DNA of 52,279 bases, taken from Spirochaeta sp. UBA5339 (GTDB taxonomy: Bacteria > Spirochaetota > Spirochaetia > DSM-2461). Each line of letters begins with the position of its first letter. The first letter of the stretch is position 1. Positions 37,071 to 45,165 of this stretch are shown one piece after another. The stretch spans positions 112,736 through 165,014 of the forward strand of contig DHQL01000003.1 of NCBI GenBank assembly GCA_002408085.1, read 5' to 3'. A program made the position numbers and the translations under genes. The notes below the pieces were generated by a model. The model was not told the origin of the DNA and did no database searches. It saw only the letters and a program-made list of their open reading frames with translations.

Positions 37071-37254
37071 AAAAGGATTCCTTTTTGTTAGTGTAATTGT
37101 TTGGTCACAAATACTTTAACATGTGGAATCCTTTTTTTATTATAAAGCTAGTGAGAAATCCGGGTTACACCCCTCTTCAGACTCTGGATGACTGCGCAAA
37201 TTTAATATCATGACTTTTTCTTCCTCTGCTTGTATAATGAAATATCTATATTCA

Positions 37255-37863
37255 TTACTCAGGTTTTAATAATATTTTTATACCAAATAGAACAAAAACC
37301 GTTCCGAATATTTTTTCAATCTTTTTTTCTATTAATCCATATTTATCTTTTAATTTTTTAATTGAAAAAACTGTTGCTAAGGTTAGATACCATATAAATG
37401 AAACAATTGTTATAGTGATAAAAAAGATAGTCTTTTCGATAATCATTGAATCTTCCGGAACGATAGTCGCGAACAAGCTTGCAATGAATATTGCTGTTTT
37501 AGGGTTAGACAAACTTACTAATACACCAGTTCTTATGTTTGAACCTTTTATTCCTAACTTGTCATCATTTGATTTATTATTATCTCGTCTTGGCATTAAT
37601 TTCTTTATTCCAAAATATATTAAGTAAATAGCACCAATCATTTTAATAGCTGTATACATAAGAGGTGCTATTTTAAAGAGTATTGAGATCCCTAAAAATC
37701 CTGACAATGCCCAAATAGCAGTTCCAATAACAATCCCCAATACTGTAAGATATCCATTTTTCCTTCCATCTTTTAGAACAGTATTAATCGTTACTATACT
37801 ATTGGGGCCAGGAGTGATAACTGCTATAAGCCAAAATAAAGCAATTTTAATGAATATATTCAA
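37255..37863 (-). CDS. LysE/RhtB-family exporter
   Basis: 202 residues with about six TM helices. The N-terminal 'LFWLIAVITPGPNSIVTINT' carries the family PGP motif. These proteins export amino acids or homoserine lactones. Very AT-rich (unlike 1-30 kb genes), a sign of transfer. No attC recognised on its left; IS remnants flank both sides. Confidence 0.88.
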   Translation of the reverse strand: MNIFIKIALFWLIAVITPGPNSIVTINTVLKDGRKNGYLTVLGIVIGTAIWALSGFLGISILFKIAPLMYTAIKMIGAIYLIYFGIKKLMPRRDNNKSNDDKLGIKGSNIRTGVLVSLSNPKTAIFIASLFATIVPEDSMIIEKTIFFITITIVSFIWYLTLATVFSIKKLKDKYGLIEKKIEKIFGTVFVLFGIKILLKPE

Positions 37864-38025
37864 ATCTTCCTCTCATCATTTATCTAAAATCACATATAGA
37901 TATATTTAAACTTTTATTTGCAACAGAACGACGAAATCAGTAGAGAAACCGGCCGAGTCTGCGAGGCTTGGCGCGCTGTGCCAAAATAGTTGTCACATAA
38001 TTTGAATTATATCATGGATGACAGT

Positions 38026-38328
38026 ATGACACGATACAGTGCACAGTTCAGGAGTCTGATCCCGAAGTAGATGATGCTGTCAGAGAACCGGACAGCAGCC
38101 GATTTAGTAACAGAATGCGGAATTACAGTTTAAACGATTTACGACTGGAAGGCCCGTATGAACAATAGCTCCTTACAGATAGATGATTATGCTCATGACA
38201 TCCGCAGCCGCCATCTGGCTGAGAAGTTTTCCCTGCTGTTGAAATCAAAAGGTTTGTCAGATGATAAACTTGGTTCGTGGCTCAGAGAAAACGGCGTGCA
38301 TTCACAGCACCTGACAGACAGGGAATAA
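38026..38328 (+). pseudogene. Transposase orfA-type remnant (IS3-like)
   Basis: ATG at 38026 opens a frame reading 'MTRYSAQFRSLIPK', stop, 'MMLSENRTAADLVTECGITV', stop, 'TIYDWKARMNNSS' and 'LSDDKLGSWLRENGVHSQHL', matching orfA helix-turn-helix proteins. Two in-frame stops (TAG, TAA) kill it. No orfB follows. Confidence 0.7.
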
Positions 38329-38388
38329 GAGTACCTTCGTAACGGTTCAAGAAATTAGAGTCCATCTTTCCCAGTCCGAAACGATCCT

Positions 38389-38871
38389 TCAGTTCCTTCT
38401 GCTTGACTTCCAGTTTATCCAAGACAGCATTTCTTGTTGTACTTCTGGATACTCTTTTTTCGTTAATTCCCATTTTAAATCTGATGCAAGAATTTCCAAT
38501 GTCGTTTCCTTAAATGGGAAAACCCAATGTTCATAATTTTCTGAATAATTTGAGTTTGGCCACTTTTTTCTATTTTGATACTCTACTTCCTTAATCCAAT
38601 CTGATTCTTTTACTTTTGAGATATTATAACCATCAAAACCGTAATCAACTAAAGGACTACATAAAGAGGCCTCATCATTAGGATAGCCACTTTTGTACAA
38701 AAGACATGATTCAGTTCTGAAAATAGCCAGGCCGCAATTGTGGAAATAACCATCTTTTTTTTGTGCTACAGCAAGAAAACAAAAAACTAAATTATTAACG
38801 TCACTCATTATGAATGGGTCTGTAACTGATTCAGGTATAAAACCAAAATCTAAAACTTCTATTATTGCCAC
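38389..38871 (-). CDS. Unknown cassette protein, 3' end probably replaced
   Basis: 160 residues starting at 38871 ('MAIIEVLDFGFIPESVTDPF'). Soluble. The last few codons ('SSRRN') lie at the junction with IS-derived sequence, so the original C-terminus may be lost. Related small proteins are common in integrons; family not recognised. Confidence 0.6.
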   Translation of the reverse strand: MAIIEVLDFGFIPESVTDPFIMSDVNNLVFCFLAVAQKKDGYFHNCGLAIFRTESCLLYKSGYPNDEASLCSPLVDYGFDGYNISKVKESDWIKEVEYQNRKKWPNSNYSENYEHWVFPFKETTLEILASDLKWELTKKEYPEVQQEMLSWINWKSSRRN

Positions 38872-38924
38872 AATTTCTCCTTAATCTATTGGCGTGCCAC
38901 ACTACAGGTGGACAACTCGAACTA

Positions 38925-39014
38925 TAGAACTCAGCCATGGAGTGAACAGCCCTGCGCAGACCCGCATGCAGGGTGGTGTGGGGGCTGGCAGGGAGAACCT
39001 AACAGCTACCCGAT
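38925..39014 (+). mobile_element. Group II intron 3'-end remnant (copy 3)
   Basis: Contains domain V (ACAGCCCTGCGCAGACCCGC ... GCAGGGTGGTGT) and DVI (GGGGGCTGGCAGGGAGAACC..GCTACCCGAT), followed by TTATG. DV carries a compensating or damaging change relative to the copy at 45081. The intron runs plus-strand; the cassette gene that ends at the TTATG (39015) is on the minus strand. Confidence 0.85.
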
Positions 39015-39431
39015 TTATGTGTTTGACCACAATTCATTAAAATCAATTAACTCACCATCAAATTCAATGACCCGATCAAAGTCATTAAATTCAGATGGGC
39101 TACCACCGCTTTTTATATGATTGTGCATTTTAATTAAACGATAAAAAGAAACACCATAAGAGGATGTTGAAAATTCCTCCTTATATTTGCTGCTCAATCT
39201 TGAATAACTCTCTTCAGCGGCGACATAAAATTGATCAATACATTCTGCAGGCAATCCTCTTAAATCAAAATACATAAACGGTGCCGGGCGATCACTTTTG
39301 TCGCTTAGCCAGCGGGAAAACTCAGGATTGCTGTTTTTTAATGACTCAGAAATTTCGGATAGAACATTTGCCATATTTATTGTAGATGCCCACCAAGTTC
39401 TTCCGTCTTCTAAAGTTAAATTATCGGACAT
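39015..39431 (-). CDS. Unknown cassette protein
   Basis: 138 residues from the ATG at 39431 (GAAGGGA upstream). No domain recognised. Its TAA stop is formed by the attC core bases TTATG at the intron's 3' exon (ACATAA), so the coding region reaches exactly to the attC site. Confidence 0.65.
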   Translation of the reverse strand: MSDNLTLEDGRTWWASTINMANVLSEISESLKNSNPEFSRWLSDKSDRPAPFMYFDLRGLPAECIDQFYVAAEESYSRLSSKYKEEFSTSSYGVSFYRLIKMHNHIKSGGSPSEFNDFDRVIEFDGELIDFNELWSNT

Positions 39432-39534
39432 ACTTCCCTTCACATAATATTCAGTTTATTTGCTTTTTGTGTCCTGGCCTGCCAGGCATTGGCAGCAATG
39501 TTGCCAAAACTATTCATTGATTTTCTTATCTGAT

Positions 39535-40202
39535 CTACGGTTTAAGCTCAATAGCATTTTCTATTGCCTCTTTAAAAAACTCCAGTTCTTTTCCCTTCAG
39601 CTCATAGTTTATGACTAAGCATTGCTCTATGCCGGGATCATAATGCTCATGATACTTAACGTAATACTGTCACTGACGTCAATTACAGCACTGAAAGACT
39701 GTTCAGGAACACTACCAGTTATGTATATGAGGTTACTACTAAATGTAGCCTTTTGGTATTTACGTGACTCTTCCCATATCATTTTTGAGCTTCCACCAGG
39801 ATAACCACATCGCTGAAAAGAGAAATAATCACGCCCCTCGTAATTTTCACAGAATTCTAAAAAAGGAGTCACACTCAAGACACTTGCCTGATACTTACTT
39901 AGGTCTTTAGAAATCCACTTGCCAACGAAGCTATTAATTTGTTCATTCGTAAATGGGAAGCTTTCAAGGTAGTTTAAAGTGCACTCAATGACATGAGTCC
40001 CCTTAATTTCATTGGGATTATCATCCCAGCCATTAAGTTCTGAATAGGGAGGATACCATAAAACGTAATATTTTTTTCCTTTTTCCAGTTCAGTATCTAA
40101 CGAAATATAAACTATGCGCTGTTCATCTACCTTTGGGATGATGTCCGAGTCTGGTTGATCAATCTCGCAGTCTCTACCCCAAAACCCTGCTTCTAAATCC
40201 AT
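39535..40202 (-). pseudogene. Unknown cassette gene with a frameshift near its 3' end
   Basis: The frame from 40202 runs 191 residues to a stop at 39627 (ending 'SIMIPA'). A single-base shift at about 39660-39670 restores a coding frame: 'VKYHEHYDPGIEQCLVINYE', then 'LKGKELEFFKEAIENAIELK', to a stop at 39535. The second frame is convincingly coding, so the gene is frameshifted or the base call is wrong. Function unknown. Confidence 0.6.
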
Positions 40203-40211
40203 ACCTTACCC

Positions 40212-40281
40212 ATTGTTCTCTCCACCACATAGTTCTCAAAAGTCCCCTCTTTAGTTACACACGCGGGATGAATTCATAGTC
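40212..40281. repeat. Conserved leader plus left-end remnant of the IS481-type element
   Basis: Bases 40227-40281 match 47775-47831, the left end of the IS481-type element including its last codons; 40212-40234 is a leader (ATTGTTCTCTCCACCACATA) also seen at 41011-41033 and 47762-47782. The IS copy here is only an end fragment. Confidence 0.65.
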
Positions 40282-40401
40282 TTTCCAAAACCAAATATAT
40301 TCCTTACCAATAACAATTGCCAGATTTTCATCATTATGCGATTTAACAAAAAGCTTCTGTTTCAAAAGATCTTGATAGTATAATTTCGTCTGATTCTTCA
40401 T
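40255..40401 (-). CDS. 48-residue ORF ending in IS-derived codons
   Basis: ATG at 40401; the product ends 'VIGKEYIWFWKDYEFIPRV'. The last eight residues (DYEFIPRV) equal the C-terminus of the IS481-type transposase, in the same codons, while the preceding 40 residues are unrelated. It is probably a cassette gene truncated by the IS end. Whether it is expressed is unknown. Confidence 0.45.
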   Translation of the reverse strand: MKNQTKLYYQDLLKQKLFVKSHNDENLAIVIGKEYIWFWKDYEFIPRV

Positions 40402-40449
40402 CCAAACCTATGTAATAAACCATATTTTCAAAGGACAACTTAATACATA

Positions 40450-40511
40450 CAATATAATTCGTTCAAAAAAAGCGCGTATAGCCGGGTCCGCAGTCCAAGC
40501 ACTTGTTAGCC
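40450..40511 (-). repeat. attC-like site (candidate)
   Basis: Starts AATATAATTCGTTCAA and ends AAGCACTTGTTAGCC, the layout of short class-1-type attC sites, three bases beyond the stop of the gene at 40515. The left core is degenerate. Confidence 0.4.
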
Positions 40512-40514
40512 ATT

Positions 40515-41009
40515 TTATTTAAGTAATGCATACTTTCTCGATAGCTCATGACTATATGTATGTTCGATATAATCACTTTGAAAACAGATTCCTTTTAAAA
40601 TGATTACCTTGCCTTTTACATTCACTGAGTCCAGTGAATTGATCGAATAATAATAATTTGAAACTGGTTTCGGGTGGACAACCACGCGATGAATAATGTC
40701 GTAGTCATTAAACTTTAGCAAATCTTCCAAAACGAGAGGGTGATCTAAAATCAAAGCAGCCAAATCAGGCCTACCAATTTCTTTATATGCAGCTAATTCT
40801 GGAAAATCTTCGACATCATCATCTTCGATTTCATCGCGTCTAAATAAAGTGAAATACTCATCGATTCGATTGGTAAAAGTATCGATATCAATTTTCAATT
40901 CATATTTTAGTGGAACGAAATCCTGCCATCGTTGCTTCTGGCCGTAATTCATATTTGCTACTTGTAGAAGACTTGGTTCCACTTCTTTGTTATCTATAAT
41001 AGCTTCCAT
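40515..41009 (-). CDS. Unknown cassette protein
   Basis: 164 residues, acidic ('RRDEIEDDDVEDFPELAAYK'), soluble, no known domain. Leader ACTATGTGGTGTAGAGAAC directly upstream. attC-like sites on both sides (40450-40511 and 41041-41136) make it a single-gene cassette. Confidence 0.65.
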   Translation of the reverse strand: MEAIIDNKEVEPSLLQVANMNYGQKQRWQDFVPLKYELKIDIDTFTNRIDEYFTLFRRDEIEDDDVEDFPELAAYKEIGRPDLAALILDHPLVLEDLLKFNDYDIIHRVVVHPKPVSNYYYSINSLDSVNVKGKVIILKGICFQSDYIEHTYSHELSRKYALLK

Positions 41010-41040
41010 GATTGTTCTCTACACCACATAGTTTATTGGC

Positions 41041-41136
41041 TGCCAACGAATAAAGTTGATTACCGTCAGCTGGCGTGTATCGTGTCTGTGAAGCAGATCA
41101 GCATGATACATGACAGTAGGTATTTCGACTTGATTG
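41041..41136 (-). repeat. attC-like site interrupted by intron
   Basis: TGCCAACGAATAAAGT-TGATTACC-GTCA at the left pairs imperfectly with TGAC-AGTAGGTAT-TTCGACTTGATTG at the right; the right core is cut by the intron (GATTG | TTTGGTACG) and resumes as TTATG at 41378. The bottom-strand core is GTTGGC (fits GTTRRRC). Confidence 0.65.
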
Positions 41137-41377
41137 TTTGGTACGCCCGACATGGCAATAAGCTTATGAGGTGAAAGTCCTCTACAGCTACCCACGTATA
41201 GTAAACATGCTATACCAACTGTTAGTCGACGGCAAGGGGACTTTCGTAAGGAAATGTCTGTGTAGACTGACAAGCAAAACCGGGAGCCCATGCACAAGAA
41301 TGTGGTAGAAGGCCCAGATCCAGAGACGAGTGAGCCAATGATGACGATGCCTGAGTGGGTCCTACCGGCTACCCGAT
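41137..41377 (+). mobile_element. Group II intron, internally deleted (copy 4, both ends kept)
   Basis: Starts TTTGGTACGCCCGACATGG (5' end, compare 33551) and ends CCTACCGGCTACCCGAT (3' end, compare 45158), only 241 bp. Domain V, most of domain VI and the whole reverse transcriptase are missing. Inserted exactly in the attC right core, antisense to the cassette gene at 41384. Confidence 0.75.
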
Positions 41378-41383
41378 TTATGT

Positions 41384-41803
41384 TTATTCTTCATTTGGCC
41401 ACTCCCAGATACATTGATAGCCTGTTAGTAAAGCAATAGACTTGCTTAAGTATTTGGAAATATCTATATCCCCATGCTCATTTTCCGGAAGATTATTTGG
41501 GATTTTGCCTATAAATTCTGGTAACTTAGCGTAGCTATATCCAATCCTATCTTCATAGAAGCTAGTTATATCAAAGCCAATATTTTTCTTTTCTTCTTCG
41601 GATAAATCCCAATCGTAGTTAAGCTGAAATCTTATTTTATAACCACCTACTTTAGCATCGAAAAATACAAGTTCATCCTTTTCGTACTTATCCAGAGGAA
41701 CACCAATTTTACGCTCGATAATTGGCATATCTTCCTCTTTTGAGGATTTCGGGATTATTTCAATAAATCCTCTGATTGTTTTGTTTCGATAATTTTCGGT
41801 CAT
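41384..41803 (-). CDS. Unknown cassette protein
   Basis: 139 residues, soluble, no recognised domain; ends 'GYQCIWEWPNEE'. Its stop lies two bases from the intron/attC junction. The upstream side carries an IS3 fragment instead of an attC. Confidence 0.65.
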   Translation of the reverse strand: MTENYRNKTIRGFIEIIPKSSKEEDMPIIERKIGVPLDKYEKDELVFFDAKVGGYKIRFQLNYDWDLSEEEKKNIGFDITSFYEDRIGYSYAKLPEFIGKIPNNLPENEHGDIDISKYLSKSIALLTGYQCIWEWPNEE

Positions 41804-41832
41804 AGTATAGTGCTCCCTTCAGTCAATAAGCC

Positions 41833-42420
41833 TTATGCCACTTTTAAGTTAGATTCCCCGGAATAAATCTGATCAGGGGAATTCCCATTCAGGCTCTGGT
41901 GAGGCCTGATTGAATTATAGAATCTGAAATACTTTACCAGTCCTTTCCGCAGCTGCTTCAGGGTGTCATACCGATACAGATAAATATCTTCATATTTCAT
42001 TGTCTTCCAGAATTTTCCAATGTATATATTATCCAAAGCACGGCCTTTTCCATCCATGCTGATTAGAACTATTTCACTATCCAGAAGAGAGGTGAATTCA
42101 TTGCTTGTGAATTGACTTTCCTGATCTGTATTAAAGATTTCAGGTAAGCCATATCTCATCATGGCCTGCATAAGAGCGTCCATCACAAATGCTGTATCCA
42201 TGGTATTGCTGACATTCCAGGACAGGATCTTTCTGCTGTATAGATCAATGATGGCCTCAACATAAACGATCCCACCAGGTAGATTCACATAGGTAATATC
42301 AGAAGCCCAGACATGATTAGGATGAGTTACTTTAAGGTTCCGTAGCAGGTAAGGGTATTTCTTATGTTTCTTATCACCAATTTCAACTATTTTTGTTCGA
42401 AAGCCTTTTGTACACTTAAC
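41833..42420 (-). pseudogene. IS3-family transposase (orfB) fragment, 5'-truncated at an attC
   Basis: About 195 codons of an integrase-core transposase: 'HVWASDITYVNLPGG' (first D), 'EIFNTDQESQFTSNE' (second D) and 'NSIRPHQSLNG' at the end. The catalytic Glu position reads G ('DNIYIGKFWKTMKYED' where IS3 has a VERFW-like E), so it is inactive. Its 5' end stops at the attC core at 42414, so the cassette boundary cut through the gene. Confidence 0.8.
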
Positions 42421-42483
42421 GTCTAAGCTCACCCGAGAGGAGCCGCGCAGCTGTGACGAATCGGGTGGAGCGTATTGTTATGT
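42414..42483 (-). repeat. attC site (short, 70 bp)
   Basis: ACTTAAC-GTCTAA-GCTCACCCGA, short centre, TCGGGTGGAGC-GTATT-GTTATGT: the inner arms pair perfectly apart from one bulged G, the hallmark of attC. The right core supplies the stop codon of the gene at 42478. Confidence 0.85.
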
Positions 42484-43092
42484 GTTGATACGCCATCTTT
42501 GTTTCCTTAATACTTCAAGTTCCTCTCTCTTTTTGAGTGTTTCTTCTTCGATTAACTTTCCAAGTCCTTGAGGAAATGGCTCATCCACATCGATTGGATT
42601 TAACTCAGCACCCGAAAGACGCAAAGATTTGAAAACAGCTACGTGCCGTATGTATTTCAATAGCTCCTGAATGAGAAATTCATTTCCGCCTATTAAATGA
42701 AAGTTATCTTCAATAACCTTCACTGCCTTTTCATGGTTTGGCAGCAAAAACTCCTTTTCAACTGATGAACCTGCTTCGGTCGGTAGCTGAGTTCCATCTT
42801 CGTATAGAGAGGGGACCCTTTGCCATACGGCATCGTCGTTTTTCATACATAATGAGAGAGGCCAATAGAATCGTTCTAGTTGCTGCTCTAAGAGTGTCAT
42901 TTTTTCGTTTAACTCTATTTCAAATTTATCCCTGCTAAGTTGTTTGATCTGTTCTTCGAGTCCCCTCCGTTTCTCGACCTCCTCCTTTTCCCTATATTGT
43001 TTCTTTTGGTACAAGTGCCACAAGTAGAAAGCTATACCAGCAATAATGACTTTATCAATAACTAATAAGATAAGCTCTTCTCCAAATGTCAC
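42478..43092 (-). CDS. Unknown membrane-anchored coiled-coil protein
   Basis: 204 residues: TM helix 5-27, then a charged coiled coil (29-75, 'KKQYREKEEVEKRRGLEEQI') and a soluble C-terminal domain of unknown fold. One TM with a cytoplasmic effector-like part recalls accessory proteins in defence islands, but this is inference. Own cassette: attC at both ends. The stop codon TAA is within the attC core. Confidence 0.7.
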   Translation of the reverse strand: MTFGEELILLVIDKVIIAGIAFYLWHLYQKKQYREKEEVEKRRGLEEQIKQLSRDKFEIELNEKMTLLEQQLERFYWPLSLCMKNDDAVWQRVPSLYEDGTQLPTEAGSSVEKEFLLPNHEKAVKVIEDNFHLIGGNEFLIQELLKYIRHVAVFKSLRLSGAELNPIDVDEPFPQGLGKLIEEETLKKREELEVLRKQRWRINT

Positions 43093-43106
43093 TAGATTCT
43101 CCTTTT

Positions 43107-43206
43107 ACATAACACCGTTTTCTGCCGCCGCCCGTATGCAGGCGTGATCGTTGTGAAAGCAAGGATCATGACTGTAGGGATGACAGTAGCAAAACTCTTG
43201 TTATGT
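43107..43206 (-). repeat. attC site (100 bp)
   Basis: ACATAAC-ACCG-TTTT-CTGC ... GTAGC-AAAACTCTT-GTTATGT: outer cores are exact inverse complements and the inner arms pair (TTTTcTGC/GCaAAA). A second palindrome lies in the centre. It belongs to the gene ending at 43319; the 112 bp between hold no gene. Confidence 0.85.
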
Positions 43207-43318
43207 AGTTCTTAAATACATTCCGGGTTTTACGATGTTGTGCAAAAGAAAATATGGCGAAACCCAAGCCTGAACGTTGCGGTTTTGAAACCTTGTAAAA
43301 GTATTATCCCAGTCCCCA

Positions 43319-44218
43319 TTAATTTTTCTCCTTCTCTTTATATCGTAATTGGACAAATATTGCACCGATCGAAGCAATAATCATACCTCCTACATTAGTC
43401 CAGGAGGGCCTCTCTCCAAGAAAAATCCAAGCTAAAATAGCTATTTGAATCAACATCGTTCCATTGATGATACTTGATACCATTGCAGTAAGATGACGAA
43501 GAGTCCGGTTCCAAAGTGTAAATGCAAAAGCAGTATTTATACTTGATAACCAAATGAGAGCGATCCATGGCATGATAGATATTCTTGGTATCCCTTCAAT
43601 GATTAGTCCTGTTGAAAGTAGTAGAATAGAACCGAATGACATTGAAATAAATGTAATTGTAAACGGACTGTTCTCTTTATTTCGGTTTATACTTCGCCCT
43701 AATACCGATGCAATAGCATTTGAAGTAATACTGACAGTCATTACCACCAGTCCTATATATTGCTTTCCAATATCTGATATAGGTAAAAAATAAATAAGGG
43801 CTCCTATGATAAAAAGAAGGATTCCCAAGATTTGCCTTGGCAATGGTTTTTCACAAATAAAGATGATGCTAAGTATCACAACAATTACAGGGGTAAAATT
43901 AAGCATCAAGCTTACCGTTGTAGAAGGTAGAAGAGATAATCCTATGAACTGGGTTCCCTGGGTAAATACATAAAATACCAAACCTAAGAGAAGCAGCATA
44001 CTCCACTTCTTTTTACTTAGAGTTTGGATTTCTATTCGATATTTCTTCTTAAATACAAATGGAGATAAAAAAAGTGAATCAAGAAAATATCTAAGACCAG
44101 CGAAAGTCAAGGGTGGGATTGAAACTAATCCTTTCTTAATAATGATGAATGAAGTTGACCAGAGAAATGTTACAAGGAGTGCTTGTAATATACTTGTTGT
44201 ATATTTCCTTGAATACAT
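43319..44218 (-). CDS. EamA/DMT-family transporter
   Basis: 299 residues, ten TM helices in two EamA repeats ('LVTFLWSTSFIIIKKGL' opens the first). Family members export metabolites or drugs. AT-rich cassette gene, located between the attC at 43107 and an attC relic at 44241. Confidence 0.88.
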   Translation of the reverse strand: MYSRKYTTSILQALLVTFLWSTSFIIIKKGLVSIPPLTFAGLRYFLDSLFLSPFVFKKKYRIEIQTLSKKKWSMLLLLGLVFYVFTQGTQFIGLSLLPSTTVSLMLNFTPVIVVILSIIFICEKPLPRQILGILLFIIGALIYFLPISDIGKQYIGLVVMTVSITSNAIASVLGRSINRNKENSPFTITFISMSFGSILLLSTGLIIEGIPRISIMPWIALIWLSSINTAFAFTLWNRTLRHLTAMVSSIINGTMLIQIAILAWIFLGERPSWTNVGGMIIASIGAIFVQLRYKEKEKN

Positions 44219-44240
44219 ATTAGATCCAATCCTCCATTTA

Positions 44241-44290
44241 TATAACGGATTATGCTTACAGTTCCGCGCATATTAGGTTGCAGGGTTATG
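44241..44290 (-). repeat. attC relic (low confidence)
   Basis: ATATAACGGATTATGC...GCAGGGTTATG has the expected left core upstream of the DMT gene and a GTTATG at the right, but the arms do not pair well. It probably belongs to the two-gene cassette beyond the intron. Confidence 0.3.
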
Positions 44291-44331
44291 ACCAAAAATA
44301 AAGATTTATTATAGCACCCCTTTTCAAGTAA

Positions 44332-45066
44332 TTATACTGTTTCTGCGTTCCCTTTCGGATCGGAACACCTCAGGGTGGCCCACTATCTCCTTTACTTTCT
44401 AACATCCTACTGGATCAGTTGGACAAAGAACAGGAGAGACGGGGCATACGGTTTGCGCGTTACGCGGATGATGCGATCTTCGTAATGAAACGTCTTTGTG
44501 ATGCTCAAATGGTCTTGCAAGAGATTACCGTATTTCTGAATAAGAAATTGAAACTGGTGGTGAATAAGGAGAAGAGTAAGGTTGGCAAGAGTGCCGAATG
44601 CTCATTTCTTGGATTCACATTCAGAGGGAAGAAGATCAGGTGGACAGAATCGGCCTTTGAGGACTTTCGGTATCAGCTGAAATATCTGACAAGACGATCC
44701 TGGGGTGTCTCAATGGATTATAGAATCAGAAAGCTCAACGAATATATTCGAGGGTGGATGAACTACTATGGGATTTCCCAGTATTACACTCCTCTTCAGA
44801 ATCTGGATGATTGGCTGCGAAGGCGAATCAGGATGTGCTACTGGAAGCAGTGGCGTCACCCCCGAACAAAAGTTAGGAAACTGATGGAGTTGGGGATTCC
44901 AAAAGACTTCGCGATTATCACAGGAGCCAGCAGTAAATCCTACTGGCACTTGTCTAAGTCGTATGCCACAAACGCCGCCATGTCCAATAATTGGCTTGAA
45001 GAACAAGGACTGATCAACATAAAAGAGCTCTGGTGTAAAGCTCAGGGCTACCCGATCAGATCATAG
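44332..45066 (+). pseudogene. Group II intron reverse transcriptase/maturase, 5'-truncated
   Basis: The open frame continues upstream of the first start codon: 'GTPQGGPLSPLLSNILLDQL' (RT motif 4), then 'GIRFARYADDAIFVMKR' with the YADD catalytic pair, 'CSFLGFTFRGKKIRWTES', the maturase domain ('GWMNYYGISQYYTPLQNLDD') and the tail 'KSYWHLSKSYATNAAMSNNW'. About 245 residues remain of some 420. No HNH endonuclease domain follows, so it is an endonuclease-free lineage. Confidence 0.9.
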
Positions 45067-45158
45067 AAATGGTTTGCTCCATGGAGTGAACCGCCCTGTG
45101 CGGACCCGCTTGCAGGGTGGTGTGGGGGCTGGTAGGGAAAACCTACCGGCTACCCGAT
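44332..45158 (+). mobile_element. Group II intron 3' half (copy 5, largest)
   Basis: Holds the C-terminal part of the intron-encoded protein (44332-45066), then domain V (AACCGCCCTGTGCGGACCCG ... GCAGGGTGGTGT at 45086-45123) and domain VI (GGGGCTGGTAGGGAAAACC..GGCTACCCGAT), ending directly before TTATG. The 5' half is deleted, so it cannot move on its own. Confidence 0.9.
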
Positions 45159-45165
45159 TTATGTC

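Noticed and set aside
38282..38473. 63-codon minus-strand frame
   Set aside because: Overlaps the transposase relic and the neighbouring gene end; too mixed to call a gene.
33000..45163. Repeated GGGGGCTGG..GGCTACCCGATTTATG segments considered as CRISPR-like repeats
   Set aside because: They are unevenly spaced by kilobases and carry domain V/VI of a group II intron, not spacers.
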